Assembly: GCA_030643145.1 (NCBI GenBank)
Contig: DAOWMJ010000024.1
Location: 1 to 14,216 of the forward strand
Source of the DNA: Candidatus Latescibacterota bacterium
GTDB lineage: Bacteria > Krumholzibacteriota > Krumholzibacteriia > Krumholzibacteriales > WJIX01
Direction: 5' to 3'
DNA: 14,216 bases
Position 1 is the stretch's first letter. Every line of letters starts with the position of its first letter. Both the position numbers and the translations under genes were made by a program. The notes under the pieces are model-generated. The model saw only the letters and a list, made by a program, of their open reading frames with translations. It did not search any database and had not been told where the DNA came from. Positions 1 through 7,756 of the stretch are shown here, in pieces.

Positions 1-973
<973 letters not shown>

Positions 974-978
974 AAAAA

Positions 979-1102
979 AATTAAAGAACACTGCGATTGC
1001 AATGCTCTCGGTTTCATTGACTCACTCTTTAATCCATAAAATGGACTTCAGAGCCCACATCATTAGGTCGTTCTTCGTACGCTATTCCTTTTTCAAAGAT
1101 CA
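979..1102 (-). promoter_or_regulatory. rRNA leader with two boxA-like antitermination elements
   Basis: Two minus-strand stretches resemble the rRNA antitermination boxA (E. coli TGCTCTTTAACA): TGATCTTTGAAA at 1102-1091 and TGTTCTTTAATT at 990-979. The first lies about 30-40 nt inside the transcript predicted from the proximal promoter, the usual place for boxA, and is the better candidate. The second is only a few bases before the 16S 5' end. In known rRNA operons boxA recruits NusB-NusE (S10) so that the long untranslated transcript escapes Rho. A small hairpin (TTCCAT-ATTC-ATGGAA, 1105-1120) precedes the first element. The assignment rests on motif similarity and position only. Confidence 0.5.
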
Positions 1103-1138
1103 TATTCCATATTCATGGAAAAACTTATTACACTAAAA

Positions 1139-1167
1139 AATATATCCCAAAAACCAGCCTTTGTCAA
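1139..1167 (-). promoter_or_regulatory. rRNA operon promoter, proximal (sigma70-type)
   Basis: On the minus strand a perfect -35 TTGACA (1167-1162) is followed by exactly 17 bases and the -10 hexamer TATATT (1144-1139). Transcription would start near 1132, giving a leader of about 160 nt before the mature 16S. The A/T-rich stretch just upstream (complement of 1168-1200) could act as an UP element. Its closeness to consensus and its place in front of the 16S gene make it a convincing rRNA promoter. Confidence 0.8.
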
Positions 1168-1234
1168 CCTCAAATGCAGATATTCTTATCTTTTTTTTTG
1201 GGCTGGTCATAAAAACATATCTCACACCCGGAAC

Positions 1235-1263
1235 TATATAAACGATAATTCGATTCATGTCAA
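1235..1263 (-). promoter_or_regulatory. rRNA operon promoter, distal (sigma70-type)
   Basis: A second TTGACA (1263-1258) with a 17-base spacer and TATATA (1240-1235) lies 96 bp upstream of the proximal promoter on the minus strand. Upstream of it are long A/T runs (complement of about 1270-1330) typical of UP elements. Tandem promoters are common for rRNA operons, where the two respond differently to growth rate. Start near 1228 is inferred. Confidence 0.75.
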
Positions 1264-1462
1264 ATGATTTCAGTAAAAAACTTTTTTTAAAAAATTTTCA
1301 CTTGAATCCAATAACCCCGTAATTTTTTAAAAAAGCTCAACTGGTCACAACTAACTGGTAGTCCGGCACCAAGATACAGGGAATTCACCATACTCTCTTC
1401 ACACGGAATGAATCGGGTTTCAAATATCATCAAATTTGTAAATTTTTCTTTTCAAAAACATA

Positions 1463-1492
1463 TTGATACTATTTAAACTCAAAAGGTATTAA
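1463..1492 (+). promoter_or_regulatory. Candidate promoter of the PBP1A gene
   Basis: TTGATA (1463-1468), an 18-base spacer and TATTAA (1487-1492) form a fair sigma70-type promoter in an A/T-rich context. It would start transcription near 1499 and give a leader of about 50 nt. A ribosome-binding site (AAGGA, about 1536-1540) lies 10 bases before the GTG start. It is less close to consensus than the rRNA promoters on the other strand. Confidence 0.45.
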
Positions 1493-1550
1493 TATAGATT
1501 TGTGTTTTCATACGATACACATTTGAATCCTCAATAAGGATAGGTTTATT

Positions 1551-3650
1551 GTGGAAAATAGTTATAACAAAAAATTCCAACGCATACTATTCAGGATTAT
1601 TTTTATAGGAGTTGTAATACTTGCAGGGTTTTCTGTTACAGCGCTAAGATGGTTCTCGAGAGATCTGCCATCGATGGCACGCCTTGAAATGATTGAACCA
1701 GCGCTAAAAACCAAAATACTAGCCTCCGATTCCACAGTTCTGAAAGAATTTTATACTCAGGACAGAATCCTTGTTTCAACAGAAGAGATACCGGAAAATG
1801 TAAAAAGAACATTTATCGCGGTGGAAGATCGCAGATTCTACAAGCATTTCGGAATTGACCTGATCCGTATTATATCGGCAGCCTGGGAAGATGTAAAAAG
1901 TATGAGTTTAAGCGAAGGCGCCAGTACAATCACACAGCAACTCGCCAGGGATTTATTTCTTACCAAGGAACGCACATTTCCCAGAAAAATCAAAGAAATA
2001 CTTCTTGCTATAAGGATTGAACGTACCTATTCCAAAGATGAAATTCTCGAAATGTACCTAAACCAAATCTATTTCGGAAGCGGAAGTTACGGCGTCGAAG
2101 CGGCCTCCCAGGAGTTCTTTGGACAATCCGTAATGGAACTTGAGCTACACCAGATTGCACTGCTGGCAGGACTTCAAAAAAACCCGGCGGGATATAATCC
2201 ATTCCGGCACCCGGACAGAGCAATCAGAAGGAGAAATACGGTTCTCCATTTGATGGCTGAAAATAAAATTATTTCCACAACAATACTCGATTCACTAAAA
2301 ACCACTCCTCTTGATATCTACAGCAAGAATAAATCGGATTCCGAGATTGCTTCTTATTTTACAAGATACGTAAAATCAAAACTGGCGACAAAATATGGAG
2401 ACCGTGCCGTATACCGGGAAGGCTTTACCATATATACAACACTGAACTCCAACCTCCAGAGGACTGCCGAAGACAGCCTTGAATCGTTTATGAGGGTATT
2501 GGAGAAAGAAGCAAATTATAAACTTACACGGGAAGCTTACCTTGATTCCATAAACGCTGATGTAAAAATTGAACCTGAATATCTTCAATCCGCCGCTGTA
2601 GCCATAAACCCCCATAATGGACATATACTTGTCATGATTGGCGGAAGAAACTTCCGGGAAAGTGAATGGAACAGGGTTGTACAGGCAAAAAAACAACCTG
2701 GATCAGCTTTCAAAATATTCACTTATATTGCGGCCCTTAAAAACGGGTACAGGCCTTCCGACATCCTTCTGGACTCTCCGCTTGTAATAGAAATGCCCAA
2801 CGGAGAAGTCTGGAAACCAAGAAATTTTTCCGAGAAATTTCACGGCGCGGTTTCACTAAGATTCGCTCTGGATCACTCGATAAACATCCCCACTATTAAG
2901 CTCCTTCAAAAGATTGGCCCCCCCTCGGTAGTAAATACCGCTAAGAGTATGGGGATAAAAAGTCCACTTCATCCATATTTTTCGCTCGCGCTTGGAACAG
3001 AAGAGGTTTCCCTTATAGAGCTCACTACTTCTTACGGCGTTCTTGCCGCTGAAGGAATATATTCAGAGCCTGTCGCTATTCTTAAAATAGAAGATAGAAA
3101 CGGCAATACACTCGAAGAACATTATCCCCGGCGCAGAGAAGTTCTTTCCATGGAAGTCGCCTATCTGGCGACAGACATGCTTCAATCGGCAATTAATGAG
3201 GGAACCGGTAGGAATGTACGACGATTAGGACTCGGTATTCCATGCGCAGGGAAAACAGGCACTACGGACGATTACGGAAACGGCTGGTTTATAGGATATA
3301 CCCCCGAACTTGTTGTCGGAGTCTGGACAGGTTTCGATAAAAAGAAATTTATGGGCAGAAGAAGAACAGGGGCCAGAGTAGCTCTTCCACTGTGGGTTGA
3401 TATTATGAAAGCCGCTTATCCGCTAAATCGGGGGCCTGAATTCAAATGTCCCCCCAATATAATTGAAGCAATAGTATGTGAAGAAACAGGCCTGCTGGCA
3501 ACTCCATATTGCAAAGAGGTGCGGCGTGAAATATTCCTAAAAGGAACCGAACCTAAACGTCAATGTGATCTTCACAGTATTAGTAAATACAATTTATTAA
3601 AGAGCGACAAAGAATTTCGGGATTTGGACAAAGCCCTACAAGAACAATAG
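1551..3650 (+). CDS. mrcA: Class A penicillin-binding protein 1A (transglycosylase/transpeptidase)
   Basis: A bifunctional peptidoglycan synthase of 699 residues, anchored in the inner membrane with its catalytic domains outside. It polymerises glycan strands from lipid II and crosslinks their peptides. A single N-terminal membrane helix spans about residues 12-33. The GT51 transglycosylase domain shows EDRRFYKHFG (catalytic Glu92), GASTITQQLARDLFLT (123-138), RKIKE (145-149) and YLNQIYFG. The transpeptidase domain has all three penicillin-binding motifs: SAFK (nucleophile Ser385), SIN (443-445) and KTGTT (568-572). A cysteine-bearing C-terminal tail (TGLLATPYC, then GTEPKRQC) is of a kind often seen in PBP1A proteins of deep-branching bacteria. 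The GTG start follows AAGGA by 10 bases and precedes the membrane helix; no other start fits as well. The length is normal and the gene stands alone, divergent from the rRNA operon. Confidence 0.95.
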   Translation: MENSYNKKFQRILFRIIFIGVVILAGFSVTALRWFSRDLPSMARLEMIEPALKTKILASDSTVLKEFYTQDRILVSTEEIPENVKRTFIAVEDRRFYKHFGIDLIRIISAAWEDVKSMSLSEGASTITQQLARDLFLTKERTFPRKIKEILLAIRIERTYSKDEILEMYLNQIYFGSGSYGVEAASQEFFGQSVMELELHQIALLAGLQKNPAGYNPFRHPDRAIRRRNTVLHLMAENKIISTTILDSLKTTPLDIYSKNKSDSEIASYFTRYVKSKLATKYGDRAVYREGFTIYTTLNSNLQRTAEDSLESFMRVLEKEANYKLTREAYLDSINADVKIEPEYLQSAAVAINPHNGHILVMIGGRNFRESEWNRVVQAKKQPGSAFKIFTYIAALKNGYRPSDILLDSPLVIEMPNGEVWKPRNFSEKFHGAVSLRFALDHSINIPTIKLLQKIGPPSVVNTAKSMGIKSPLHPYFSLALGTEEVSLIELTTSYGVLAAEGIYSEPVAILKIEDRNGNTLEEHYPRRREVLSMEVAYLATDMLQSAINEGTGRNVRRLGLGIPCAGKTGTTDDYGNGWFIGYTPELVVGVWTGFDKKKFMGRRRTGARVALPLWVDIMKAAYPLNRGPEFKCPPNIIEAIVCEETGLLATPYCKEVRREIFLKGTEPKRQCDLHSISKYNLLKSDKEFRDLDKALQEQ

Positions 3651-3767
3651 CCCTTACAATAATCCGCCATAATCTCCCGCCAATAGTATTTGCTTTTGAT
3701 TTTTATAAAGTTGAACCGCGATCTTTCGGGATAGTAACAACTACATTTAAATATTGATTGCGGTATT

Positions 3768-4484
3768 TCAAAAATTCCCCGCTTTAAATTCCTCCAGAAT
3801 TTTTACTCCGGCACTCGTGCCTATTCTGGTAGCGCCTGCCTTTACAAGGTTCAACGCCTCTTTCGCTGTTCTGATTCCAGCGGAAGCCTTGACCCCAAAA
3901 TGCTTTCCTACGGCTTCGCGCATTACTTTTACGTCATGTATATTTGCTCCCGGCGGACCAAAACCTGTTGAGGTTTTTACAAAACTCGCTCCGCCATCAA
4001 TGACAATCCGGCAAGCTTCACGTTTTTCCTCATCAGAAAGAAGAGCGGCTTCGATAATAACCTTAACAATCGCTTTATTTCCACAAGCTCTTACAACCCC
4101 AATAATATCCTTAAGCACGTAATCGTTCCATCCGGATTTAAATGCTCCGATATTCAGAACCATATCAATTTCATTTGCTCCGTCTGCTACCGCGCGTGCA
4201 GCTTCAAAGGCCTTAACCTCCGAATTCACCGCTCCAAGAGGAAACCCTGAAATGGAACAAACATTTATGTCCATACCTCTGACCTGAGCTACCGCAACAG
4301 GAACATAACAAGTATTTATGCATACAGCACAAAAATTATATTTCTTTGCTTCATCACACAATCTGACTACATCAGCCTCTGTTGCTTCCGGCTTTAATAA
4401 AGTATGATCTATCAATCTATGCAGTTTTATATCATCTATAATATTCTCTTTTCGGTTTGTCGATATGCAATTAAATATTCTCAT
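3768..4484 (-). CDS. deoC: Deoxyribose-phosphate aldolase
   Basis: DeoC (EC 4.1.2.4) cleaves 2-deoxyribose 5-phosphate to glyceraldehyde 3-phosphate and acetaldehyde in cytoplasmic deoxynucleoside catabolism. The 238-residue protein has the family start IDHTLLKPEAT (25-35), the acid/base region EIDMVLNIG (Asp107), the Schiff-base lysine in FVKTSTGFG (Lys170) and the second active-site lysine in VKASAGIRT (Lys199). About 20 residues precede the conserved IDHTLLKP block, slightly more than usual. The ATG at 4484 overlaps the last 14 bases of alr and has no good ribosome-binding site, so translation is probably coupled to alr; a non-ATG start a little downstream is possible. It is the last gene of the yhaM-alr-deoC operon and converges with the PBP gene across 117 bp, in which I see no clear terminator. 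Confidence 0.95.
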   Translation of the reverse strand: MRIFNCISTNRKENIIDDIKLHRLIDHTLLKPEATEADVVRLCDEAKKYNFCAVCINTCYVPVAVAQVRGMDINVCSISGFPLGAVNSEVKAFEAARAVADGANEIDMVLNIGAFKSGWNDYVLKDIIGVVRACGNKAIVKVIIEAALLSDEEKREACRIVIDGGASFVKTSTGFGPPGANIHDVKVMREAVGKHFGVKASAGIRTAKEALNLVKAGATRIGTSAGVKILEEFKAGNF

Positions 4485-5649
4485 GAAGACTGTGGAGAGT
4501 CTTCAATGTATCAACTTTCCCGCTTCTCATATAGACCCGAGCGACCCTCTTGTTGATTCGGCACAACACCTCATAATTCAAAGTACCATCCCATTGCGCT
4601 ATTTCATCAACGGTAATTTTCTCATCCCCCTGACTTCCAAAAATCACAACCTCCTCGCCAACCACCGGATTCTTGAAACCGGAAAGATCGATCATAGTCA
4701 TATCCATCGTTACTCTTCCGACGAGAGGAACCCGTCGCCCACGAAAAAGAACACTTCCTCTGTTGGAAAGTCTGTGGCTCATCCCATGCCCGTAACCAAC
4801 GGCAATTGTTCCTATAATCGTCGGCTTATCCGTAATATATGTTCTGCCATAGCTGATACTCGCTCCGGAAGGAACCCCTCTCACCAGTAGAAGCTTGGAT
4901 TTAAAACTCATCACGGGGCAAACATCTATTTTATCACTTAAATCAATGGATGAAGTATGCCCGTAAACCAGCAGCCCGGGCCTGATCATATTAAAATGAG
5001 ATGCCGGAAAATTAAGAATAGCGGCGCTGTTGGCGCTGTGAATATATTCAAATGATATCCCTTTGCTTTTTAAATTATCTACTATTCCAGAAAATAAACT
5101 AATTTGATCCCATGTATAATCGACATCGCTGTCAGCTGCTGGAAAATGAGTAAATATTCCTTCCATTATAAGCCCACCAAGTTTGCTGATCTCTACAATG
5201 GACTCATAGGCTTTTACTCCCGGCAACCCCGCTCTTCCCATCCCGGTATCAATTTCAATATGTATTCTGCATTTTTTGCCGGAACTGATCGCTACTCGTG
5301 ACGCTGTCCTCGCGAATTCATATGTTGATACCGAAGTGGAGAAATCATTTTTAATTAGCGATTCTATCTCATCTTCCAGAATCGGGCTGATAATCAGAAT
5401 AGGGAGCTTAATTCCCGCTTTGCGAAGCTGCACGCCCTCATCAAGTGTAGCTACTCCGAGCATATCCACTCCGCACTCTGAGGCAAACCTTGAAATACGG
5501 ACAGCTCCATGGCCGTAGGCATCAGCCTTTACAACCAACATGATACGCACTTTCTTTGAAAGAATATCCCTGATTCTGTCAAGGTTCCATTTAAAAGCGT
5601 CAAGATCAATTTCAACCCAGGTAGGAAAACTCCGCATTATATTTTCCAT
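4471..5649 (-). CDS. alr: Alanine racemase
   Basis: A pyridoxal phosphate enzyme (EC 5.1.1.1) interconverting L- and D-alanine; D-alanine feeds peptidoglycan stem peptides. The protein has 392 residues, usual for the family. The N-terminal TIM barrel starts with PTWVEIDLDAF and carries the PLP lysine in VVKADAYGHG (Lys41) and the arginine of GMGRAG (Arg139). The C-terminal beta domain carries the catalytic tyrosine in SISYGRTY (Tyr267) and GRVTMDMTMIDL. The motif usually read as GYxDG is GYGHG here (residues 285-289), with His also where an Arg of the entry channel normally lies (291). The ATG at 5649 has no clear ribosome-binding site; the ATG four codons in (5637) follows GGA by 7 bases and gives an N-terminus more like other alanine racemases, so it may be the true start. 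It follows the upstream nuclease gene by 9 bases and overlaps deoC. Confidence 0.95.
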   Translation of the reverse strand: MENIMRSFPTWVEIDLDAFKWNLDRIRDILSKKVRIMLVVKADAYGHGAVRISRFASECGVDMLGVATLDEGVQLRKAGIKLPILIISPILEDEIESLIKNDFSTSVSTYEFARTASRVAISSGKKCRIHIEIDTGMGRAGLPGVKAYESIVEISKLGGLIMEGIFTHFPAADSDVDYTWDQISLFSGIVDNLKSKGISFEYIHSANSAAILNFPASHFNMIRPGLLVYGHTSSIDLSDKIDVCPVMSFKSKLLLVRGVPSGASISYGRTYITDKPTIIGTIAVGYGHGMSHRLSNRGSVLFRGRRVPLVGRVTMDMTMIDLSGFKNPVVGEEVVIFGSQGDEKITVDEIAQWDGTLNYEVLCRINKRVARVYMRSGKVDTLKTLHSLHENI

Positions 5650-5658
5650 TTATCTATA

Positions 5659-6594
5659 TCAATCCATTTCTTCTTTGTCGTTAAAAAAGAATCTGTCCAA
5701 CAACCTAACATACTCTGTCCACTTACCGTCCCCTTTATTGTGATTTTCAAAAACGTTTAGTGTCCCTCTCACCTGCGCGTCCATATTATCAATATAACTT
5801 AGTAATAAAGCCTCGACAGTCATTGGCCGGACGGGTGAACCATGTTCCAGCTGTCCGTGATGGCTGAGAATCATATGCTTGAGTTTCATCTCAAGATCAT
5901 CCGGAAAATCTTCAATTCCCCTGATATATTCATTCAGAAATTCAATCCCAAGTGTGATGTGCCCCAGGAGTCTACCCCTATCCGAATACTCAATATGGTT
6001 TGTAACTGTAAGTTCTTGCAGCTTTCCAAGATCATGAAGGATTACACCGGCAATCAGCAAATCATGATCTATCTCCTTATATGTACCGGCAGCCTTTAAA
6101 GCAATTGCCAACATATCAGATATATGCTCAACCAACCCGCCTATATAAGCATGATGCCACCCTTTTGCGGCCGGCGCCTTGATCAATCTTTCCCTGAAAC
6201 AATCATCGTTAAAAATTTTCTCGAGAAGTCCTTTTAAATATTTATTCTCTATAGCCGAGATTACCTCCTGAATCCCGGAATACATTTCATCGACCGGTCT
6301 CGACGATGATGGTAAAAACATGGATGGATCATATTCAGCGCTTTTCAACTTCTCAATATCATATACCTTCAGTTGGACACTCCCTTTGTAGTCCTGTATC
6401 GTTCCACTGACTCGCACTACATCTCCAGCGTCAATCGTTTCACCCCCCTTCGGAGGTTCCCACATAACTCCCTTCATGGTTCCATCTTTGTCAGTAAACT
6501 GAAAAAGAAAGAATTCTCCTCCTGAAAAGGTTCTGACGACTTTTTTCGATACAGCCACTATTTTTTCTACTTCATCGCCAACATTGTATATCAC
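5659..6594 (-). CDS. yhaM: YhaM-type 3'-5' exoribonuclease (OB fold + HD domain)
   Basis: The architecture matches Bacillus subtilis YhaM, a 3'-5' exoribonuclease active on RNA and single-stranded DNA: an N-terminal OB-fold nucleic-acid-binding domain (about residues 5-85), a linker, and a metal-dependent HD domain (about 140-285). Visible HD-domain ligands, numbered from the GTG start, are HH (147-148), VEH (His157), the HD pair in ILHDLGK (187-188), GH (His212), SHHG (245-246) and YID (Asp269). The start was moved 11 codons inward from a TTG (6627) to a GTG at 6594, because GGAGG lies exactly 8 bases before that GTG and the resulting N-terminus (VIYNVGDEVEKI) aligns with the start of the family. 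This gives 311 residues, close to B. subtilis YhaM at just over 310. It is first in the operon with alr 9 bases downstream; no functional link to alr is evident beyond co-transcription. Confidence 0.85.
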   Translation of the reverse strand: MIYNVGDEVEKIVAVSKKVVRTFSGGEFFLFQFTDKDGTMKGVMWEPPKGGETIDAGDVVRVSGTIQDYKGSVQLKVYDIEKLKSAEYDPSMFLPSSSRPVDEMYSGIQEVISAIENKYLKGLLEKIFNDDCFRERLIKAPAAKGWHHAYIGGLVEHISDMLAIALKAAGTYKEIDHDLLIAGVILHDLGKLQELTVTNHIEYSDRGRLLGHITLGIEFLNEYIRGIEDFPDDLEMKLKHMILSHHGQLEHGSPVRPMTVEALLLSYIDNMDAQVRGTLNVFENHNKGDGKWTEYVRLLDRFFFNDKEEMD

Positions 6595-6637
6595 GCCTTT
6601 TTCCTCCACGCAAAATAGTTCGATCAACCTCTAATTA

Positions 6638-6667
6638 AAATTACCCGACGGAGAACCATTCAGTCAA
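6638..6667 (-). promoter_or_regulatory. Candidate promoter of the yhaM-alr-deoC operon
   Basis: On the minus strand TTGACT (6667-6662) and TAATTT (6643-6638) are separated by 18 bases, predicting a start near 6631 and a leader of about 37 nt before the GTG start at 6594. It lies downstream of the terminator of the preceding minus-strand gene, so the operon probably has its own transcript. Confidence 0.5.
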
Positions 6668-6716
6668 GCGATATCAGATAAACCGTTTAAGAAACTAGAA
6701 ATAGAATCAACCAGAA

Positions 6717-6743
6717 AAAGTGCGGCTTAAGAAGCCGCACTTT
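6717..6743 (-). terminator. Rho-independent terminator of the unknown lipoprotein gene
   Basis: A perfect 12-bp inverted repeat (AAAGTGCGGCTT / AAGCCGCACTTT) with a 3-base loop is followed on the minus strand by a T run (TTTTT, then C). It begins about 35 bases after the stop codon of the lipoprotein gene that ends at 6779. On the plus strand the T run is interrupted, so termination should act mainly on the leftward transcript. Confidence 0.9.
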
Positions 6744-6778
6744 CCACAAACTGAAAATATGGGATCAATCCCATTTGA

Positions 6779-7558
6779 TTATAGCGTAGATATAAACTTG
6801 CCCGCGTATTCTACGTATTCAACGGTAAGTTTACCGCCAACTTGATTGGTCCTTCTATAGTTACGACTTGCTTTTGACGGCCTGTCGCCGAAACTGACTC
6901 CGCCATTGAAATACAAATTCTCATTCATAAGAGCCTCAAGCATAAAAACAACATCGTCATTCGGTGAATCAACAATAAAACTCACATTCTTAAAATTCAG
7001 CAGAAAAGCCATCACAGGCTCACCGTCATAGTTGACCTCTTCATAAGTTATCGGAGCTTTATCAACCTTAAACTTGGTATCTATTATCCCCTTTGTAGAA
7101 GCAGTACTGTAGGATAACTCATCAGTATCCACATCTTCGTATGGACTTTCGTCAAAACCCTTAACTAAATTCGGCAAAGGGTTACCGTCTGGGGTTTCTA
7201 TATATATTGTATCCTGACCCACAACTATAAAATCAACCTTATAATGAATAAAAGGAGTAAATCGCTTGGTGACTCCAACACTGAATTTTTTCCCTTCGAT
7301 CCCCTCAAGTGCATTTTTAAGTCCATCCCCCACGAAAAAATCCAGGAGATTACCTTCACGGACAACAGCCGCGTTAGCCTTTGAAGCTACAAAAGTCGGT
7401 GTATCGAAACTGAATTTGAATCCCGGACTTTTAATTCCAGAAAAATTCGCTTCGTTTAAACTAACTTGAGTATAAGTTTCTTCAAGTTCTCCACTACAAC
7501 CGGCAAAAACAACAACAGCAAAAACAATGATCAGGGAAAAGGCAAAAAACTTCGACAT
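6779..7558 (-). CDS. Predicted lipoprotein of unknown function
   Basis: I do not recognise this 259-residue protein. It starts with a lipoprotein signal peptide: MSK, a hydrophobic core, then the lipobox VFAGC with the lipidated Cys at residue 21 and a Ser-Gly-Glu after it. The rest has no membrane helix and reads as an acidic, beta-rich extracytoplasmic domain with many alternating hydrophobic residues (for example KVDFIVVGQDTIYIETPDG) and a Gly/Asn/Arg-rich stretch near the C-terminus. The ATG at 7558 is preferred over a TTG one codon earlier because GGAG lies 6 bases before it. A TATAAT on the minus strand (7634-7629) could be the -10 of a separate promoter, but I find no matching -35. It lies about 200 bp downstream of the metallophosphatase lipoprotein gene and is closed by the strong terminator at 6717-6743. 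Confidence 0.75.
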   Translation of the reverse strand: MSKFFAFSLIIVFAVVVFAGCSGELEETYTQVSLNEANFSGIKSPGFKFSFDTPTFVASKANAAVVREGNLLDFFVGDGLKNALEGIEGKKFSVGVTKRFTPFIHYKVDFIVVGQDTIYIETPDGNPLPNLVKGFDESPYEDVDTDELSYSTASTKGIIDTKFKVDKAPITYEEVNYDGEPVMAFLLNFKNVSFIVDSPNDDVVFMLEALMNENLYFNGGVSFGDRPSKASRNYRRTNQVGGKLTVEYVEYAGKFISTL

Positions 7559-7756
7559 CAAACTCTCCTTTGTCAGAAGCGAATAAATCCGCTTTTAAAA
7601 AATCTGATATGGCCCGAATACAAACACCATTATACATCTGGAAACTAATATGCTTTCATTATAATGTCAACAGCAAAGTTAAAGTGAAACGTATCTTGAA
7701 ACAAGCTCTGAAAGTATTCATCAAAAATGTCGATCTTTTTTATTATCTTTGTTTAA

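Larger units (their letters stand above)
974..1550. other. Divergent intergenic region between 16S rRNA and PBP1A
   Basis: This 577-bp stretch has no gene. From left to right it holds the rRNA leader with boxA-like sites, two tandem rRNA promoters pointing left, a very A/T-rich block (about 1270-1340), a featureless segment (about 1340-1440), and a candidate promoter pointing right for the PBP gene. No tRNA could be folded by eye from the segment near 1340-1375, although it contains a CCGGCACCA string. Confidence 0.7.

Noticed and set aside
1340..1375. Possible tRNA 3' end (CCGGCACCA string)
   Set aside because: No acceptor stem, anticodon arm or T arm can be folded around it on either strand.
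3651..3767. Search for a bidirectional terminator between the convergent PBP and deoC genes
   Set aside because: Only widely separated 5-base arms (ACCGC/GCGGT) are present and no hairpin with a T run is visible.
4465..4890. 141-codon plus-strand frame over the alr 3' half
   Set aside because: It is antisense to alr, whose motifs are unambiguous, and the protein has no recognisable domain.
7579..7599. Small hairpin (AAGCG/CGCTT) upstream of the unknown lipoprotein gene
   Set aside because: The 5-bp stem with an 8-base loop is too weak to call a terminator for the metallophosphatase gene, and it lies too far from that gene's stop.
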